Positions 35,946 through 49,725 of a stretch of DNA of 64,000 nt are shown here, in pieces. The notes beneath the pieces are model-generated. The model saw only the letters and a program-made list of their open reading frames with translations, was not told the origin of the DNA and ran no database searches. How positions within the stretch are numbered: the first letter of the stretch is position 1; every line of letters starts with the position of its first letter. A program made the position numbers and the translations under genes. The DNA is taken from NCBI RefSeq assembly GCF_037975245.1, contig NC_092582.1, forward strand, positions 24,716,077-24,780,076, given 5' to 3'. This stretch comes from Apostichopus japonicus (Eukaryota > Echinodermata > Holothuroidea > Aspidochirotida > Stichopodidae).

Positions 35946-38900
35946 CTACAGTTTGTTAGGAGTTTGAAGAAAAATATAAAACAAAATAAAGGAGATACAA
36001 ACCCAGCCATAATCTTTGGCTGATATGATAGACATCTTTGAGATAAATATCAAAGGCAGAGTTGATTTGTATTTCACTGTCAAATTATATTTCAAATCAT
36101 ATTTCCAATATTTAAGCAAATGCTTAAAACAGTCATCTCTACTGTACTACAGTAAATAAACATCATAGCAAACAAAGTACATTAAAGTTCAAGATTATAT
36201 CCATAGTTGTGTGACCTTTGTGTGACCTACCTAACTTAATCAGGATGTTTTTTGTTTTTGTTTGATGGAGTGTTCATTACAAATACCTCTAATACATAGC
36301 TCAGCAATACAGACTGAGTTGACTTTTTTAATGTTTTTACATCATTATAGAATATCTAAAATGGTATTTCAAGTTTTTGGTTTTAATCTGAAGGAAATAA
36401 ATACCTAAACAGAAGACATATTTGTAGGTAACCCAGACTATTTTCAACAAACTAACAAGTTGTCTTCTAGTCTTACCATTCTGGGAGTTTCAGGAGTTCT
36501 AGAAGACTTTATTCATTTGAGTCTCAGGAAGCAATTTTTATTTCAGTTTGGCAAATGGTAAAATGTACCAGAGGGTTTTTAGCCAGCTATTGTGTAATGA
36601 CCAGCTCATTACAAACAAACAAATAACTGGATTAATCCAGCAAGAATCTGATCATTTTTATGTCCTTACAAGGGATTAATTATGTCAATTGTATATTGAG
36701 TGGATGAGTTAAAACTTGATATAAAATTATTTTAGTGAGAGGGAATGGAGATAAAAAAGTATTGCTTGATCTGCGATGCTATCCAAAAAATCTACCACAC
36801 ATCTTTGAAACATTATCATTACTGTTGAACACTTACCATTGATGTGATTACCATCACATGGAGGAAATATCAGATGATGAACCATTCATTGTCCTTGTCA
36901 GCACAGTATGAAAACTTCCATCAAAAACTAGTAACTACAGGTGGAATAGGTGATCCCCTAATAGCTCACTTCAGGATAATTCAAGGTAATCTAATAAAGA
37001 GAAAAGAAAGTGATGTGAATGAAAATTAAGTCCTAATGATAGGATATATTGAGAATGTCAGTTAGAAATAGATATAGATATATGTAGATATGTCTATAGG
37101 AAGGAAAGTACATTTCAGTTTCCAATAACCAGAGAAGTGTAAAACAATTAACCAGTAAACCATCAAACTTGAACCGGATTGTCCGTTGTTTAGTGGAAGT
37201 GGCATATAAGTAAAGGTGTGGTGCAGTGATATAAATGATCTCACAAAGGAGAGTCCAACCTCACACAAACCCAACCATGCATGGTTTGGCTTGACTGAGA
37301 AATTTGTGAGATTTCGCACCTCTCTTTCCTATTGAGGACAGAATGTCTTTTGAATTTACACTCATCAGGAGATAATTGTATCTAATTTAGTGTGTCAGCT
37401 TGGGTGGATGGGTGTTTTATATTAATTTTCTTCATTTAATGGCACCAGGCCCCTAGAGACTGAATTGCCTACATTGACCTAGTTACACCACTCTCTGGGG
37501 GGTCTCTTTCCAGATTTTAGATCACCAAAGATTTATAGAGTACCCTGTTCAGCTGGTCAATAGCTATCCAATACGGTCAGTTCTTTCCACAAATTTGGCA
37601 GATGCAGACACTTATAACCTCCGAATTTTGAGTTAAAACATTTTGAGATGAAAAAGTTAAAATTTTGACTTATCAGGTCAAAATCTTGAGATAAAAAAGT
37701 CAAAATTTGGGGATACTTATTTGTATGCCCCTATGTCCCTATTAAAGCCACCGTACTCAAGTCAGTAAAGTAAGTTCAATTTTGAGACCAATAAGATTTT
37801 TAAAACCAACTGCAGTGTCTGGCTCAGCAATGTTTAAAAATTAAACAAGCCCAAGTGACAATTCTGTTTTCACAGCTATTTACTCAGATGAGTAGGAAGT
37901 ATTTCCAATTGTGTTCTCTGTTTATAGTGGTTGGACTTACAAGGGTACTGCAAAGCTCTACAAATCTTCAGTATTTTCACAATCTGGTAGCAATGAGGAC
38001 ATGTCAGTAATAGAAATACTTAATCTAATTTTACTATGTGGAATATCTGAGCCCTAGCCGGGTGCTTCAGAAGAGCCCTGTAACATCTGTGAGACTTCTT
38101 GTCCTCTTCTACTAAGTTTAAAGCATGTAAATACATGTTAGAGAGAAAAATGTAATTTCTATGAAGTTTAAATCTAAGCCCTGGTGGGAGTCCCTGGGGA
38201 CTTCAGCTGAGGCATATTCACTTTGCAGATATTTAATGTTCTCTGATAGTGATTTTGCAGCCCTAGTGGAGCCCAAGGGGGGGGGAGGGGTGGCAAGTGC
38301 TCACCACCCTAATGGATGCCAGTGCTTGTATATCTTTGAATGCCCTCTAAATGTGTTTAATTTAAACAGTATTTAGCTCTCAAATATGCAAGGAAGAAAT
38401 GTTTTCATGACATGATATTGATAAAGAGTGGCAGGGGAATTTTACTTCCTGAACCATGCTTGCTAGCCAGCAGTTTGGTGATTCAAGTCACAACAAACCA
38501 GATTTAGTTCATTCTTACCATTCCTATGTAACTCTGTGCATCAAGAAGTGTAGGATACTGAAAGAAGCTTGATAGGTTCACAGGTCCTGCTCTCCTCTAT
38601 CCAGTACAGTCTCCATCTTCATATTCGCTAGAGGGTTTCTTCCTACAGTTGAATTATTACATCATGGAGCCGATCGAGCCTCAGTGACTTCTAAATCAAA
38701 AGTGAAACATTAACATGAAATCAAATGAGTTATTCAGAAACAAAAGGATACTCACAAGTCACAACAAAGAAAAACCCATGGTAGCAGTTTCACTTTGATC
38801 CAATCATTGATCTTTATAATTTAGTTATCATACAGTATTAAAGTGTTTGGTTTCTGAAGCTTTTTGAAAGTTCTTAGGTCATACTGTAAGGTTTTCGGGG

Positions 38901-39661
38901 ACAGTCCCCGATTACAGTGTGCTGTCCCCGATGAACAAGTGTCCCCGAAAATGTCCCCTATTCGTCAAAATGTTCAGGAATTTCGAAAATATTCCACATT
39001 ATTATTAAATTAATTGTAAAAACAAATTTCCGAGGAGTAATGCATCAGTAGAAAGGGTGTTTCCTCTCATGAATGACTTATAGAACTCCTGGGGAAATCT
39101 CAGCTGAAGGTTGAAATGGTGAAAGCCATGCTGCAAGTCAGAACCCATTTCAGTATGTCTTGTGTGGAATTCAGCAAAAAGCTCAGTAGCACAAATAAAG
39201 TATTGATGAAAATACACTCTTCAGAGAAGTACACTAAGACCAATTGATCACGAATTTATGACACAAGCAACTCAAAAGCTCTCAAAGAACCACGTTAAGT
39301 AAGTGAATTTCATCTAAGAAAAAGCTAAATAAAATTGATTTAAAAAGTGCTTCTAAGTATCACAATTTTACATCTAAGCACCTGAGGCACTTGAAAATTT
39401 TCCAAAGGGGAAGGGGGGGGGAACCCCCTCCCTTTAGACCTGTCCCCCATTTGTCACGCAATAAATGTCCCTGATCAATTCCAGTCAGGAAAATATAGTC
39501 ACCTTATATAAGGAACTTTTGCATTCAGATAGCAACGTGACACTCTTTGTGGGCAATCAACCTCACTTGTTAGCTGTAAAAGACCCCTTTACTTTTAGTT
39601 AGTAAATTATATAAAATTGCATATTTGATTTGTGATATTGAAGCTGAAGATACATCTAGAT

Positions 39662-40003
39662 CAAGGGCGTAGGAACCGGGGGGCTGGGGGGGGCTCCAGC
39701 CCCCCAGTGAAAAATGTGGAGGGGCGGAAGTATCATTCCGCCCCCCGTTTCGCAAGGCAGAAAACCCCTTTTTCATTTCCAAATGAGAAAAAAAATCTCA
39801 TTTGGAGCACCAAATTGCATCTAAGGCCAGGTGAAAATACAAAATTAAGTTTACAAAACGGAGTGGGTGTTGAAGTGTGCTATATTGCACCAAATTGCAT
39901 CTGAGGCCACCTGGAAATGCAAAAAATTCCAAAGGGGACCCCTCCCCCAGGCCGGCCATCGATCTTCAGCCCCCCCACTCAAAAGTACCTTCCTACGCCA
40001 CTG
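39662..40003. mobile_element. hAT-like MITE, 342 bp, with 8-bp target duplication
   Basis: The left end is CAAGGGCGTAGGAA and the right end, inverted, is CAGTGGCGTAGGAA. Perfect ATCTAGAT repeats flank it at 39654-39661 and 40004-40011. G-rich and C-rich tracts lie just inside the two ends. Inside, the phrase CACCAAATTGCATCT(A/G)AGG occurs twice about 80 bp apart. There is no transposase. It is inserted in the large intron. Confidence 0.8.
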
Positions 40004-43000
40004 ATCTAGATAGGAAATGAGCATTATCAGCACAAACCCTGGACATTCTTAATATGTTCCAATCATGGGTTGTCTTGGACCAGTAAGGGTGGTGTAAAGC
40101 ACTGCAGTATTTTGGTGACACAAACTACAATAATGCCAAGTATATGATATGGAATATTGAATCTCAATCTCTGGAAAACCTTTATTTCATTTGACCTTTA
40201 CTCAATGGCAGGTTTGCACTTAAATCCACAATATCCCAGGAGAGGAAACAACTCCAGAGTACTTTAAGAGTAGGTTTTTATGACTAAATTTTACTAAAAC
40301 CTTTCAGACAGTTGGATGATCTCACAAGTGTAGAACACCTTCTTCAATAAATTAATATTATGATCAAAGTACTGTATTTGAAGGAGGAAACCTCACCTTC
40401 AACTTGTAACCAACTATAACTGGCTAGCATCACCATACTTAAGCTAGTCCTACATTGTGCTGAGCATAGGTCACGCTTTATGCTGGCATTGCGCGACTAT
40501 TGAATATTGTAACTAAAATCATTGGACTAGGCCTAAATTAGGCTGCACTTAGTTATATGACTAGAGATGACCTAAGCCATAACGTTGAACGTTACCTATG
40601 AACCTGTCCTTGTACGTGCATAGCCTAACGCTATGAAAGGAACTCAACTGATACGTGGGATTTCTTCTTTGACAATTGCAATATACTCAGTCTGTTTCTT
40701 TCAGTAATATGTTCACCATCTGGAATATGCTGCAATATCTTCATATTAGTAAGCCAGTACTGTAGCTTCGGGGAATCACGTCAGACTAATAGAGAAGTAC
40801 AACCAACGCTGCTTATATACTGTACACTGTGTCGTTGGTTTGTTTATATTTTGAAAATGAGACTTGTTCAAGTCATTTCCATGGCCACGAGGGAAATTCC
40901 CCTATTTTCCAGATAAATGGTCAATCTTTCAATTGAAATAATAGCAATTTACAACAAAATGGCAAATTCTTTAGATCTGATTAGTAAGGACTCCAACAAT
41001 ATGCTGTAAAATGTCATTTTATCATTTGCACCTTGACATTTTTCAGCTAATGTTGCGTTCATAGAATCCTCAGTGCAGCAGCTTGAAAGTGTCATCAAGA
41101 CAGCAAGATATTCATGTTACGTTCAGCTGAGAAGCTAGCCACTGCTACGGGTGCACACCCCTCCCTCAGGTGGGGGATGGGGCTACATGGGATTTGCCTT
41201 CAACAAGCCAACCAACACACCGTCTCCTTTTTTAAATACTTCTTTCCATTCTGGATTTTCTATAATAGTGCAGGCCCTAGCCAAGTCAGTCGGGAAGAAT
41301 TTTGGATTTGCTGCCCCCACCTACACCCCCCCCCCACCCCTTGAAATCCTATATTAAGAGTGAGGGTAGAGAAATGGTCCCATTCTTCGAGTAATTCGAT
41401 CCAATTTCATCTAAAGGTCCAAAAGGTAGCCTCTCATCAGTTTATGACAATAACGAGTGATACCCTGATTGTTATATGTAAAGTAGTTGATAGCCTATAC
41501 ATCTGCTATGTGGTACATGGCTACATGAAGGTAACATATGCTATAATGTGTACCTCTTTGTCAGGCATTATTGTATATACGAGTAATACCACCTAACGGC
41601 TATTTACCGTCTGAATAACTGGACGGGCAAGACTGTATTTTCTGATTTTCCATGCAATTATACAATAGTGGTTTTAACATCGGTCAGTTCAGTTTTCAAA
41701 CTTCACACTAGTATTCTTTAGCACAACCTTAAGTTTAGACAAAAATTATAGTCTAAGAACGCCTCAGAGTTGTCTCAGTCGGAGGACCCTTACAACCCCT
41801 GTACATGGAATTGCATTCAACGACTCCACAGCAACACCATCACAACTTTCGAATCCACCTATAGTCTGACCATAAAGGTTCATTCCCTTTCCTAAATTTG
41901 TCGGGAGAATTTTGGAATATGAACCCACGTTACTGGGTACTAAACCATACAGGAGAGTCGATCCGTTTTCAGGATTGGAGAAGCAAACTTACCGATAGAG
42001 CCCCTCAATGAATGCACATGTACTTGATCGGAAATATACACAAATTAGCCACAAGATGTACGGTACCTCCTCCTATATGTTCTACACCCTTCCCCATATC
42101 TATGTAGACATGTGAAAAATCACTTGATTGGCGTAGGAAGGGAGCAAAACAATGAATTGGTCGGGAGGGGGTCGGGAGGCATCCCAATTAAGCAAATAAT
42201 ACACATTTTGTCATTACTGTGACCCACATGGAACACTGAAAAATTTCAAAATTTTCATATCAAAATGTTCCCCGAAAGTTTCGAACATTTCTGGGAATTT
42301 CAACCCTTTTCTTGAAAATCAAGTCTTAAAATTGTCTTAAAATTGCCATCTGTAATTTGACCGAAATTCTCAACATTAAACTACTTTTTTCTAAAAATTA
42401 AACCTCTTCGATTTATTTCGACCTCTTCAGTTCCCTCCATGTAAAATGTCGATTTCTTTTTGTTTAAAACTTAAACTTTTAAAATGTCGACTTATCATCT
42501 AAAAATATTAGCGTTTTATCTAAAACTTGTACATTTCTCTCGAAATTGCATTTCTCGAAATCAAGATTTCTTTCTAATATAAATTTCAACTATTTATCTC
42601 AATAAAATAAACTTTTCTTGCTGAGGATGGTAGGTCTACTAAGTAAAAGAGGAGAAAAAAGGCGGGGGGGGGGGCATTATTGGTGAATTGTCGACATAGT
42701 ATTTTGATTTGAGCAATTACGAGGTACGTGAAAAGACAAAACATCGTTTGATTGCCTGACACTCTCTTTGCTGGTGCAATGATTCAGCTGAATAATCCAG
42801 CACTGACATGGAGTGGAATTAATTACAAAAGGTGGTTGGGTGGGGGGGGGGGGGGAATGAAAAAAAGTTGTGTTGTTACATTTATTCCAATAATTTCATG
42901 ATGATCAAGTGATTATTTGTAAAAAAAAATGAAACTTGACACACGGACACCTTTTGTCTGCACGATGTGTCTGCAAGATGTGTATGACTAAACAAGGATG

Positions 43001-45929
43001 TTCAATTTATGTTATTCCATGTAGGTTTTAATATTCATTAAACGTGTACTCCTTAAATCATTTGAAACAGACGGTATTCAAACTTTTGTTTTGTGTTTAT
43101 TGTTTGTTCATGCATCCACTAGCAGATAATAGGGTGGGGGAATGTGTACATCAAATGCTTTTTGCCCAAATTTTAACCGGTGGTGGGGGAGGAGGGGGTG
43201 GGGGACTAACACCCTACCGCTTAGGCAGAAATGTCAATGATAGCTTGATCTAATTGATATAGGTTGTGTTGTATTATTTAATTCCTCGACCCCTTCCTTA
43301 CTTCATACCCAGTCGACGTCAGGTATCAAACTGTCTGTTTGCACCGGGTGGTATGTATAACGTTACGTCCGTCGTACATTTACTTCTATTGGCGCCAAAA
43401 TGTCTGTTACAAATTTCAAAAATCACCCGCGAACAGCTGGGAAACACCTGTATATGAATATCGGTGACTCATGCTATTGAATACCTGTTCATATCTATAG
43501 TATCTATCACTGAATGGTTTAGTGTTATATTGGTGGAGTTGCAGAGTACGTATTATATTCGTGGTAGTTGTTTGTTACCATTGACTTGTTGAGTGGTTAT
43601 TAAGATGGATTATTTAATGGAGAGGAACCGCTGTTAATAGTTAAAACAGTAATTATTTATCAGAGGGATAATTTGACGGTAAGGTACAAAGGCATAGGCT
43701 AGGATGTGTACAAAGGCCAGGCCAAACTTAGGTAGGCTTTAGGCAAGACTAGTATTAATTCAGTTAGGTTATGTTAGAAATCCCAAACATCACCCGCGAG
43801 AAGTTAGAATTACTACTTTTAGCAAGAGGACATGCTTAGCAAATCTAACTCATAAAACATACAAATCTTAGCCTAGTTGTTGACTGATTATCAAAAAATT
43901 CCAAGTTAAAGCATCTTAAATATAAAGGAATTGAATAAAATGCAATCGAGACACTGAGTTTTCTTTAGGGATCTTAAATTAAGCGAAGAAAAAAAACAGC
44001 GATTAACATTCTAGGTGAGCTGATGCCTATCCTTTACTTCGAAAACAATAACACCATTTTAGCTAAGAAAAAGTATCCATAGACAAACTGTAGAAACTTT
44101 GTTATCCCTTCAAAAATCTTAAACCACAGAAAATTGTTTAACTCGATTTTAATCGTATATAACAAAACCTTATACTAGGCATTAATACAAGTCAATCTAT
44201 ACCATTCCACAATTGTTATTGTAATCATGTAACTTACTATTAATCGACCAGGTCGGACATTTGAGCAAATTGTGTAAGAAACCTGCAGCTTTTTACCGAG
44301 CAGGCTAACTGAAATAATGTTATTTAATAACTGATTATGAGTTGAATGACCTACCTCCTGCCGATATACCTGACACTTATGGGGAAATATAGTTTTTATA
44401 GGGCCTACTGCTTTGAGCCTCTATAAAACAGTTTTCCAATTTAAGTTTAATAATAATAAAATGCAATAAATAGTTATTAAAAAGAACTCTTTCGTCCATG
44501 TCTTCCCAGCAGCAACTAGATCGTGGTGTTCCACTCACAGCTGTTTTTGTATTAATTTTGCCCACTTAATTATAAAAAAAAACGTTCGTCATTTCCAAGC
44601 CGGCCAACAGACTTATGGTGCATGATATTAAAAATAAAAATGGTTTTGAAATTGAATGTGCGCCATTTCTTTTACGCTTAGTTTTAAAAGGGCGCCTTCC
44701 TCTCATTAAACTTGTAATTAACTGATTTATCTCTCGTGTTTGTAAATGTATATTTGTCCGCTAACTGTTCACACCCGCTGAACTTCATAGTAACATAATA
44801 TATTACAACGAAGACCCAATCAACCCGATTAAACTTAAAAGTAATAATTAATTAGTATAATTAAACCCTCAAGGATATTAAGTGTTTCCAGATAACAATA
44901 TTATTGTAAAAAAAGTAAAAAGCGGATGGTACTATTTAATTGGAAGAAAGTTAAGATCATAAGCAATACCCAATTTAAAAATATCTACAAACACAAAGAA
45001 AGAAAAATGCTACATTTCCAAAAAATCCACTAGAAGTTTTGTCACACTCAAACCGTAACTTAGGAATGAATTTGATAACTAAACACAGATAGTCATCATC
45101 TTTTAAACAGATGGTATTAATTGGAAATAATTAAAATTCAAGCAGAATAGTATGATTTGGATCAAAATGAAATAATTTGTATATTAAAATTTGAGTTTAA
45201 GCCTCATCAACCTTTCTCTCTTGAAACTTGAATTTGATCTACATCTGCTTCTGTAAATTGCATTTTAATTATAAGAAACAACCTATTTATTTAAATATAA
45301 TTCTTCCAAATCTCCTTAAACTTTATAAAAACCTAGTATTAGTTGACGTAGAAGTTTAGTAGTAGTTTACTTTTCATGATTCCTATGACTAAAATACATT
45401 TAAATTACATTTTCCTTCAGAAAGTTCTAAGTTAAAACACAAATAAATTTCATCAATATTTTTTTCAAAAGATAGAATAAGCTCAATTCTTGATTACTCA
45501 TTTTTTTATCAAATTCTCAATCCGTCATTGATATTTGTTTCCTATTAACTTGTAAATTAAAATATGTAGCCTCACATTCTAACTTTATTAAGCCTTACTA
45601 GCTATAAAATCTTTAATTAATCATTTAATTGTAAAACAAAATAATAACCCTTTAACCCTACATTACTACCTTATTTCCTTCTAATCTAATTATTCCTGTT
45701 AATATTTGTCTCCCCTTAAAACCAACCACTTATTTCCTTTCCATTAACTTATTCCTTTTTACAAATAAACACGACCTAAATGTCCTTTATTATCGGTTTA
45801 CTTTCCTCTATTTTTTATTTCGTTATTTTTATTATTTATAATATCATATTAATTATTCTAATCCTAACCAAATCCAATCTATTTATCTCTATCTACTCTA
45901 TTATCAGTAACTCTATTCTTTCATTCTAG

Positions 45930-46138
45930 ATTCCTATCTCCAGTGTGTGGCTAGTATCCTGCTCTCCTAGAGTTGATGAGTCTGGTCTGAACCTTATCCT
46001 TCAGTCTGGTCTCGCTCTCTCTATCCTGAGTTCTCTCCAGAAGCTGCAGATCTATGACCACAACAGGAGACTAACTAATGAAGAGTTGGCGGACATCTTG
46101 TCTTACTCCTCACAGTGTACAAGCTTGAAGGAGCTGTG
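45930..46138 (+). CDS. NLR gene, exon 5: leucine-rich repeats
   Basis: The acceptor is TTCTTTCATTCTAG; the donor is CTGTG|GTAAGT. It is open in phase 0, which matches exon 4, and leaves in phase 2 after 69 codons (residues 619-687). The pattern SSLQKLQIYDHN, NEELADIL and CTSLKELW matches one ribonuclease-inhibitor-like LRR and the beginning of the next, as in NLR sensor domains. If the 16.4-kb join is wrong, this is still an LRR exon of an NLR-like gene on the plus strand. Confidence 0.7.
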
Positions 46139-49100
46139 GTAAGTATTCCGGTAAAGATGTTAGAATCATCATAACAGTTAAACAGGGAATTAATTTAATT
46201 AATAAAAGTTATCAATATTAAACTAACAATAGAGAATGTAAAGTCTGCTGTATTTTAATGTCAAGGATTGGATTTAATTAATTTAGTTGAATTTATTTGA
46301 ATAATTAGGTCATTGAGAAAGGAATTCTGTAGGATGTTATAATAAATAAAACAAAATATAATGGATTAAAATAGGGAATATCTTAAGAGGGTGTTGGTAA
46401 GAGAGGTGTGAGGGGTGGGTGGGGGTTGTTCAAAAACGTTCTTTGTTTAGTTTATTGTTAACATTTAACTAAGAAATAGGATTTAGAATGACAGGAATGT
46501 ATATTAGGATAAAATAAGATATACACAAGGTAGTTGGATTTAATAATTCTAGCGAGTAAAATAATTATTCTAAAATAGTTTTATAAGGAATAACTGTTAC
46601 TTTTGACTGAAACCTCCGAAATTTTTGATTTTCAATTATTTACAATTAATCTAAGAATTTCTCAATGAAAGAGATTGAAAATCGTTATTTATTTTAAAGC
46701 AGTAAATGATGGCAATAAAAATAGCAATAACTTATAACTTTGTTGTTATAAACTCCCCAAAATTGTGATCAGGTCATAATACAATTAAATGTATACCAAT
46801 GATAATCGAGCGGCAAATAATTTTTTTTTTTTTTTAAATTGTCGAAATTTCAAAAATAGTTACTCAAAATAAGTAAACAAATTGAAACAAAATTAAAGTT
46901 AACAAAAAGTACATAAATAATTGCAATTGAGTTAACTATAAAGAAATCAAAAATGATCGCCATAAATATCATCAAAGGCAAATCTGTATCTGATAAATTT
47001 CAGAGGTTCAAATTGAATCCATTTAAAACTACTTCAATTTCTTATTTATAGTTTGAAATACGATGTTATACAAAATAATCTAAATTTATATTTATGCTTC
47101 TATTTAACCTAATTGTAAACAATAATTAAAATTTAACCGAGAGCTTCAGCTTTGTATAATTCATAACTTTAAACAAAAAACTTAAATATTTTAATATTCC
47201 TCGTATAAATGTTACTTCATACTTGATTCGATCATGACGTCCCTGCTTGGTCCTTTACAATTCAGTGTTACTTAATCCTCCCAGACCCCCCAACACCCCC
47301 ACCCCCCCCCCCCCCCAACCCCCAACCCCTCCTCTCGCTCCTCCTCTCGCCTTGAAATACATGAGAAAAGAAAGCTGGTTTACATATATGTTATATGTGA
47401 AATACCGCCATTCCATGAATAACTGTAACCGCGGAGAAAGTAGCACTAGAAATAATACACTTTTGGGAGTTTTGTTTGGTCTGACCATAAAAAACAAATA
47501 TAACACAGATTGTTTATTCCATGTGTAGACTAAATACTTAACCCGGTCCCAGTGTGCTCTTGGGTAAGTTTAGTCTCGCCCCTCTGCCCACTCCCCTTCA
47601 GGCACCTTACCTGTACCCTCCACCACTCCCTTTGCCACCCCTCCCCCATCCCCGTGGTACATAATCGCTTTTAGAGGGCCCTTCAAATCAATTCCGTTTC
47701 TACCCGATATATAAATCATCACCGTTTTAGTACACACAGTAGGCCTATATACTCTGCTTGTACAACAGTTTTCTGCGCAGAAGATTGATTCAAACAATTT
47801 ATTTCGTTAACAGTATAGATGACACACCTGGATCTCCCGTTAATACCTAATTAGCATAATAATAGATGACACGAGCCGGTTAAAGCTAATGAATAGAAAG
47901 ATAAACGAGCCACGTGTCTATCGTACACGTGGAATGTTGTAAGTTCTGTCATACAACGTAACCATGGAAACTGACGATAAGTAGGTCAGTCCGTGTCTAG
48001 CCGTGGCTGGGAATAATGCATCATTTTATTCAATACTCTGGTTAGACATATCTAATAGCTAATCAGTGATATGTCATATGCCATGATATTATGGCGTGTT
48101 CTCATTATTATTCTCTGTTTATATATTTTAAATGAATTAACTTGATTTCCTTGGTTGTTTAATACATCCCTCTTGCTCCTCTCCCTAATTTTATGTAAAG
48201 AATGTTTTATTTCCCTTACTTCAATTTTTCTTTCTTTATGTACCTCTCATTGGGGTTTGGAAGTCTGCCTAACTAACACATAATTGAATAGCCCTTTATG
48301 TTACTCACATATCCAATATGTGACTACAAACATTGCGGGTTCTTAATTGCCTAGTGATATGAAGAACGCTTTTTTTCTGTGAAGTTGATTAAACGGTTAA
48401 ACGGTGGAGATAAAATATTGCTCGTGTTTAGCAGGGAGAAAGTAATGCGAAGGTTCAGGTCGCCTTACCAAATCTGAAATATAGTAATAATTACCAAGTT
48501 AAAATATTTCTCAGCCATAAACCATTAACAAGCAAACAACAACACCAACAAGAAAACAAAGCACAGGAGACCCTTTAAGATTCGTTTGATGAGATATTTG
48601 ATCTCTTTAAATATCGAATTGTATACTGCACTAGTTCTTTTTATCTACATAGAACAGGCGAAAGTGATTGAATTATTCCATCAAAGTTTAAAATGTATAA
48701 TGGACAACGGCAATTAGAAATCGATTTCAAATTTGCAAGTTAACTGTCTTTAGCGAATTTAGAAAGGCTAAGAAGGCTGTCATCATCACCTTCAGACTTT
48801 ATTCCAAATGGTTTTATTGTAATAACACACGCTAACAAAATTAAGCACAGATTTCTATCCCCGGTACACAATGGTTGAACCTACAAGTTAACAATCAAAA
48901 TAAACACTAAATACAACTGCCAGGGTCATATCCAGGTCGTAAATATGGCCACGTTCATTTAGTTTTGTTGCTGAGAAGGGGGAAATAAGAAGCAGTTATT
49001 CACTTGTTGAAAAAATGAATTCATTGTGTCATAACTTGCGATGTTTTACATGAACCATGGTGGTATACTGATTAAAACTAAACATAAGTATACTGTAATA

Positions 49101-49435
49101 GTCACATGGTCGACAAGTAAAAAGAAAAAGACAGGAAAATAAAACAGAAAAAGAAACCGGTGGAGAGAGGTGTTGTGTTCTTGGGAATACAGTTAGTAGA
49201 GATCTGTGGGTTATTGTATTCCGTCGGTCGCACATCCGGGGTTTTCCTTACGTCAAATCTCAGCGAATTAAGTGAAAACATGTCAAGTAATTGTGCCTTA
49301 ATATCGCGAATCTACGCTTTCAGAACGCATAAAGAGAAAGATGAATGCTCTACGCATAGACCGCTAGGCATAATAATGCAAGATAAAGTTGTGCACACTT
49401 CGTGACGGGTGGGCTAGGTGTTTCAGCGGGTGTAA

Positions 49436-49725
49436 AATTGAGTAAACCTTGTAAACACGATATCTCAAGAAGAAAAGCTTGGATCAATCTTGCATTTCGT
49501 GTGAAGGAGTACCGCATTGAGTTCAAGATACCTATCGTTTCTGGTGGAGGCCCAAGTCCATTTGGGGTCACTAGAGGTCAAATTGTGAAAACCTTGTAAA
49601 CACGATTACTCCAGAAGGGAAGGTTGGACGAAACTCATATTTAATATGTTGTTGGTACACGTTCAGTACAAGATTTTATTGAGGTCAAAGGTCATTGGAG
49701 TCAACAGACGCCAAATGGTGGAAAC
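49436..49725. repeat. Tandem GGTCA repeat, 144-bp unit, two copies
   Basis: Two units are offset by 144 bp. Each begins with AACCTTGTAAACACGAT, passes through a G(T/A)TCA(A/G)TACAAGAT-like phrase and ends in a GGTCA-rich block. A perfect DR1, AGGTCAAAGGTCA, lies at 49682-49694. Related units occur at 51060-51310 and 30285. Confidence 0.75.

Larger units (their letters stand above)
29490..45929 (+). other. Large NLR intron, or intergenic gap, 16.4 kb
   Basis: No plus-strand LRR exon was recognised here. The stretch contains a GGTCA-rich repeat (30.3 kb), a group of minus-strand splice-bounded open segments (30.8-35.9 kb), a MITE with target duplication (39.66 kb) and G or C runs near 34081, 38278, 39413, 41328, 42664 and 42841. 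From 43.5 to 45.9 kb it is very AT-rich. If the minus-strand exons are real, exons 5 and 6 may belong to a separate NLR-like gene. Confidence 0.5.

Noticed and set aside
36840-37000. Minus-strand segment with an excellent acceptor (CTTTCTTTTCTCTTTATTAG) and an AATG|GTAAGT donor
   Set aside because: All three frames between these sites contain stops, so it cannot be one coding exon, though it might be a non-coding exon.
37062-37319. 85-codon minus-strand frame with a GGTTCAAG phrase resembling a tRNA B box, possibly a SINE
   Set aside because: No A box at the proper spacing, no tail and no second copy in the window.
47247-47528. Proline-rich plus-strand frame and its Gly-rich antisense
   Set aside because: It is low-complexity C-rich sequence with no splice or start support.
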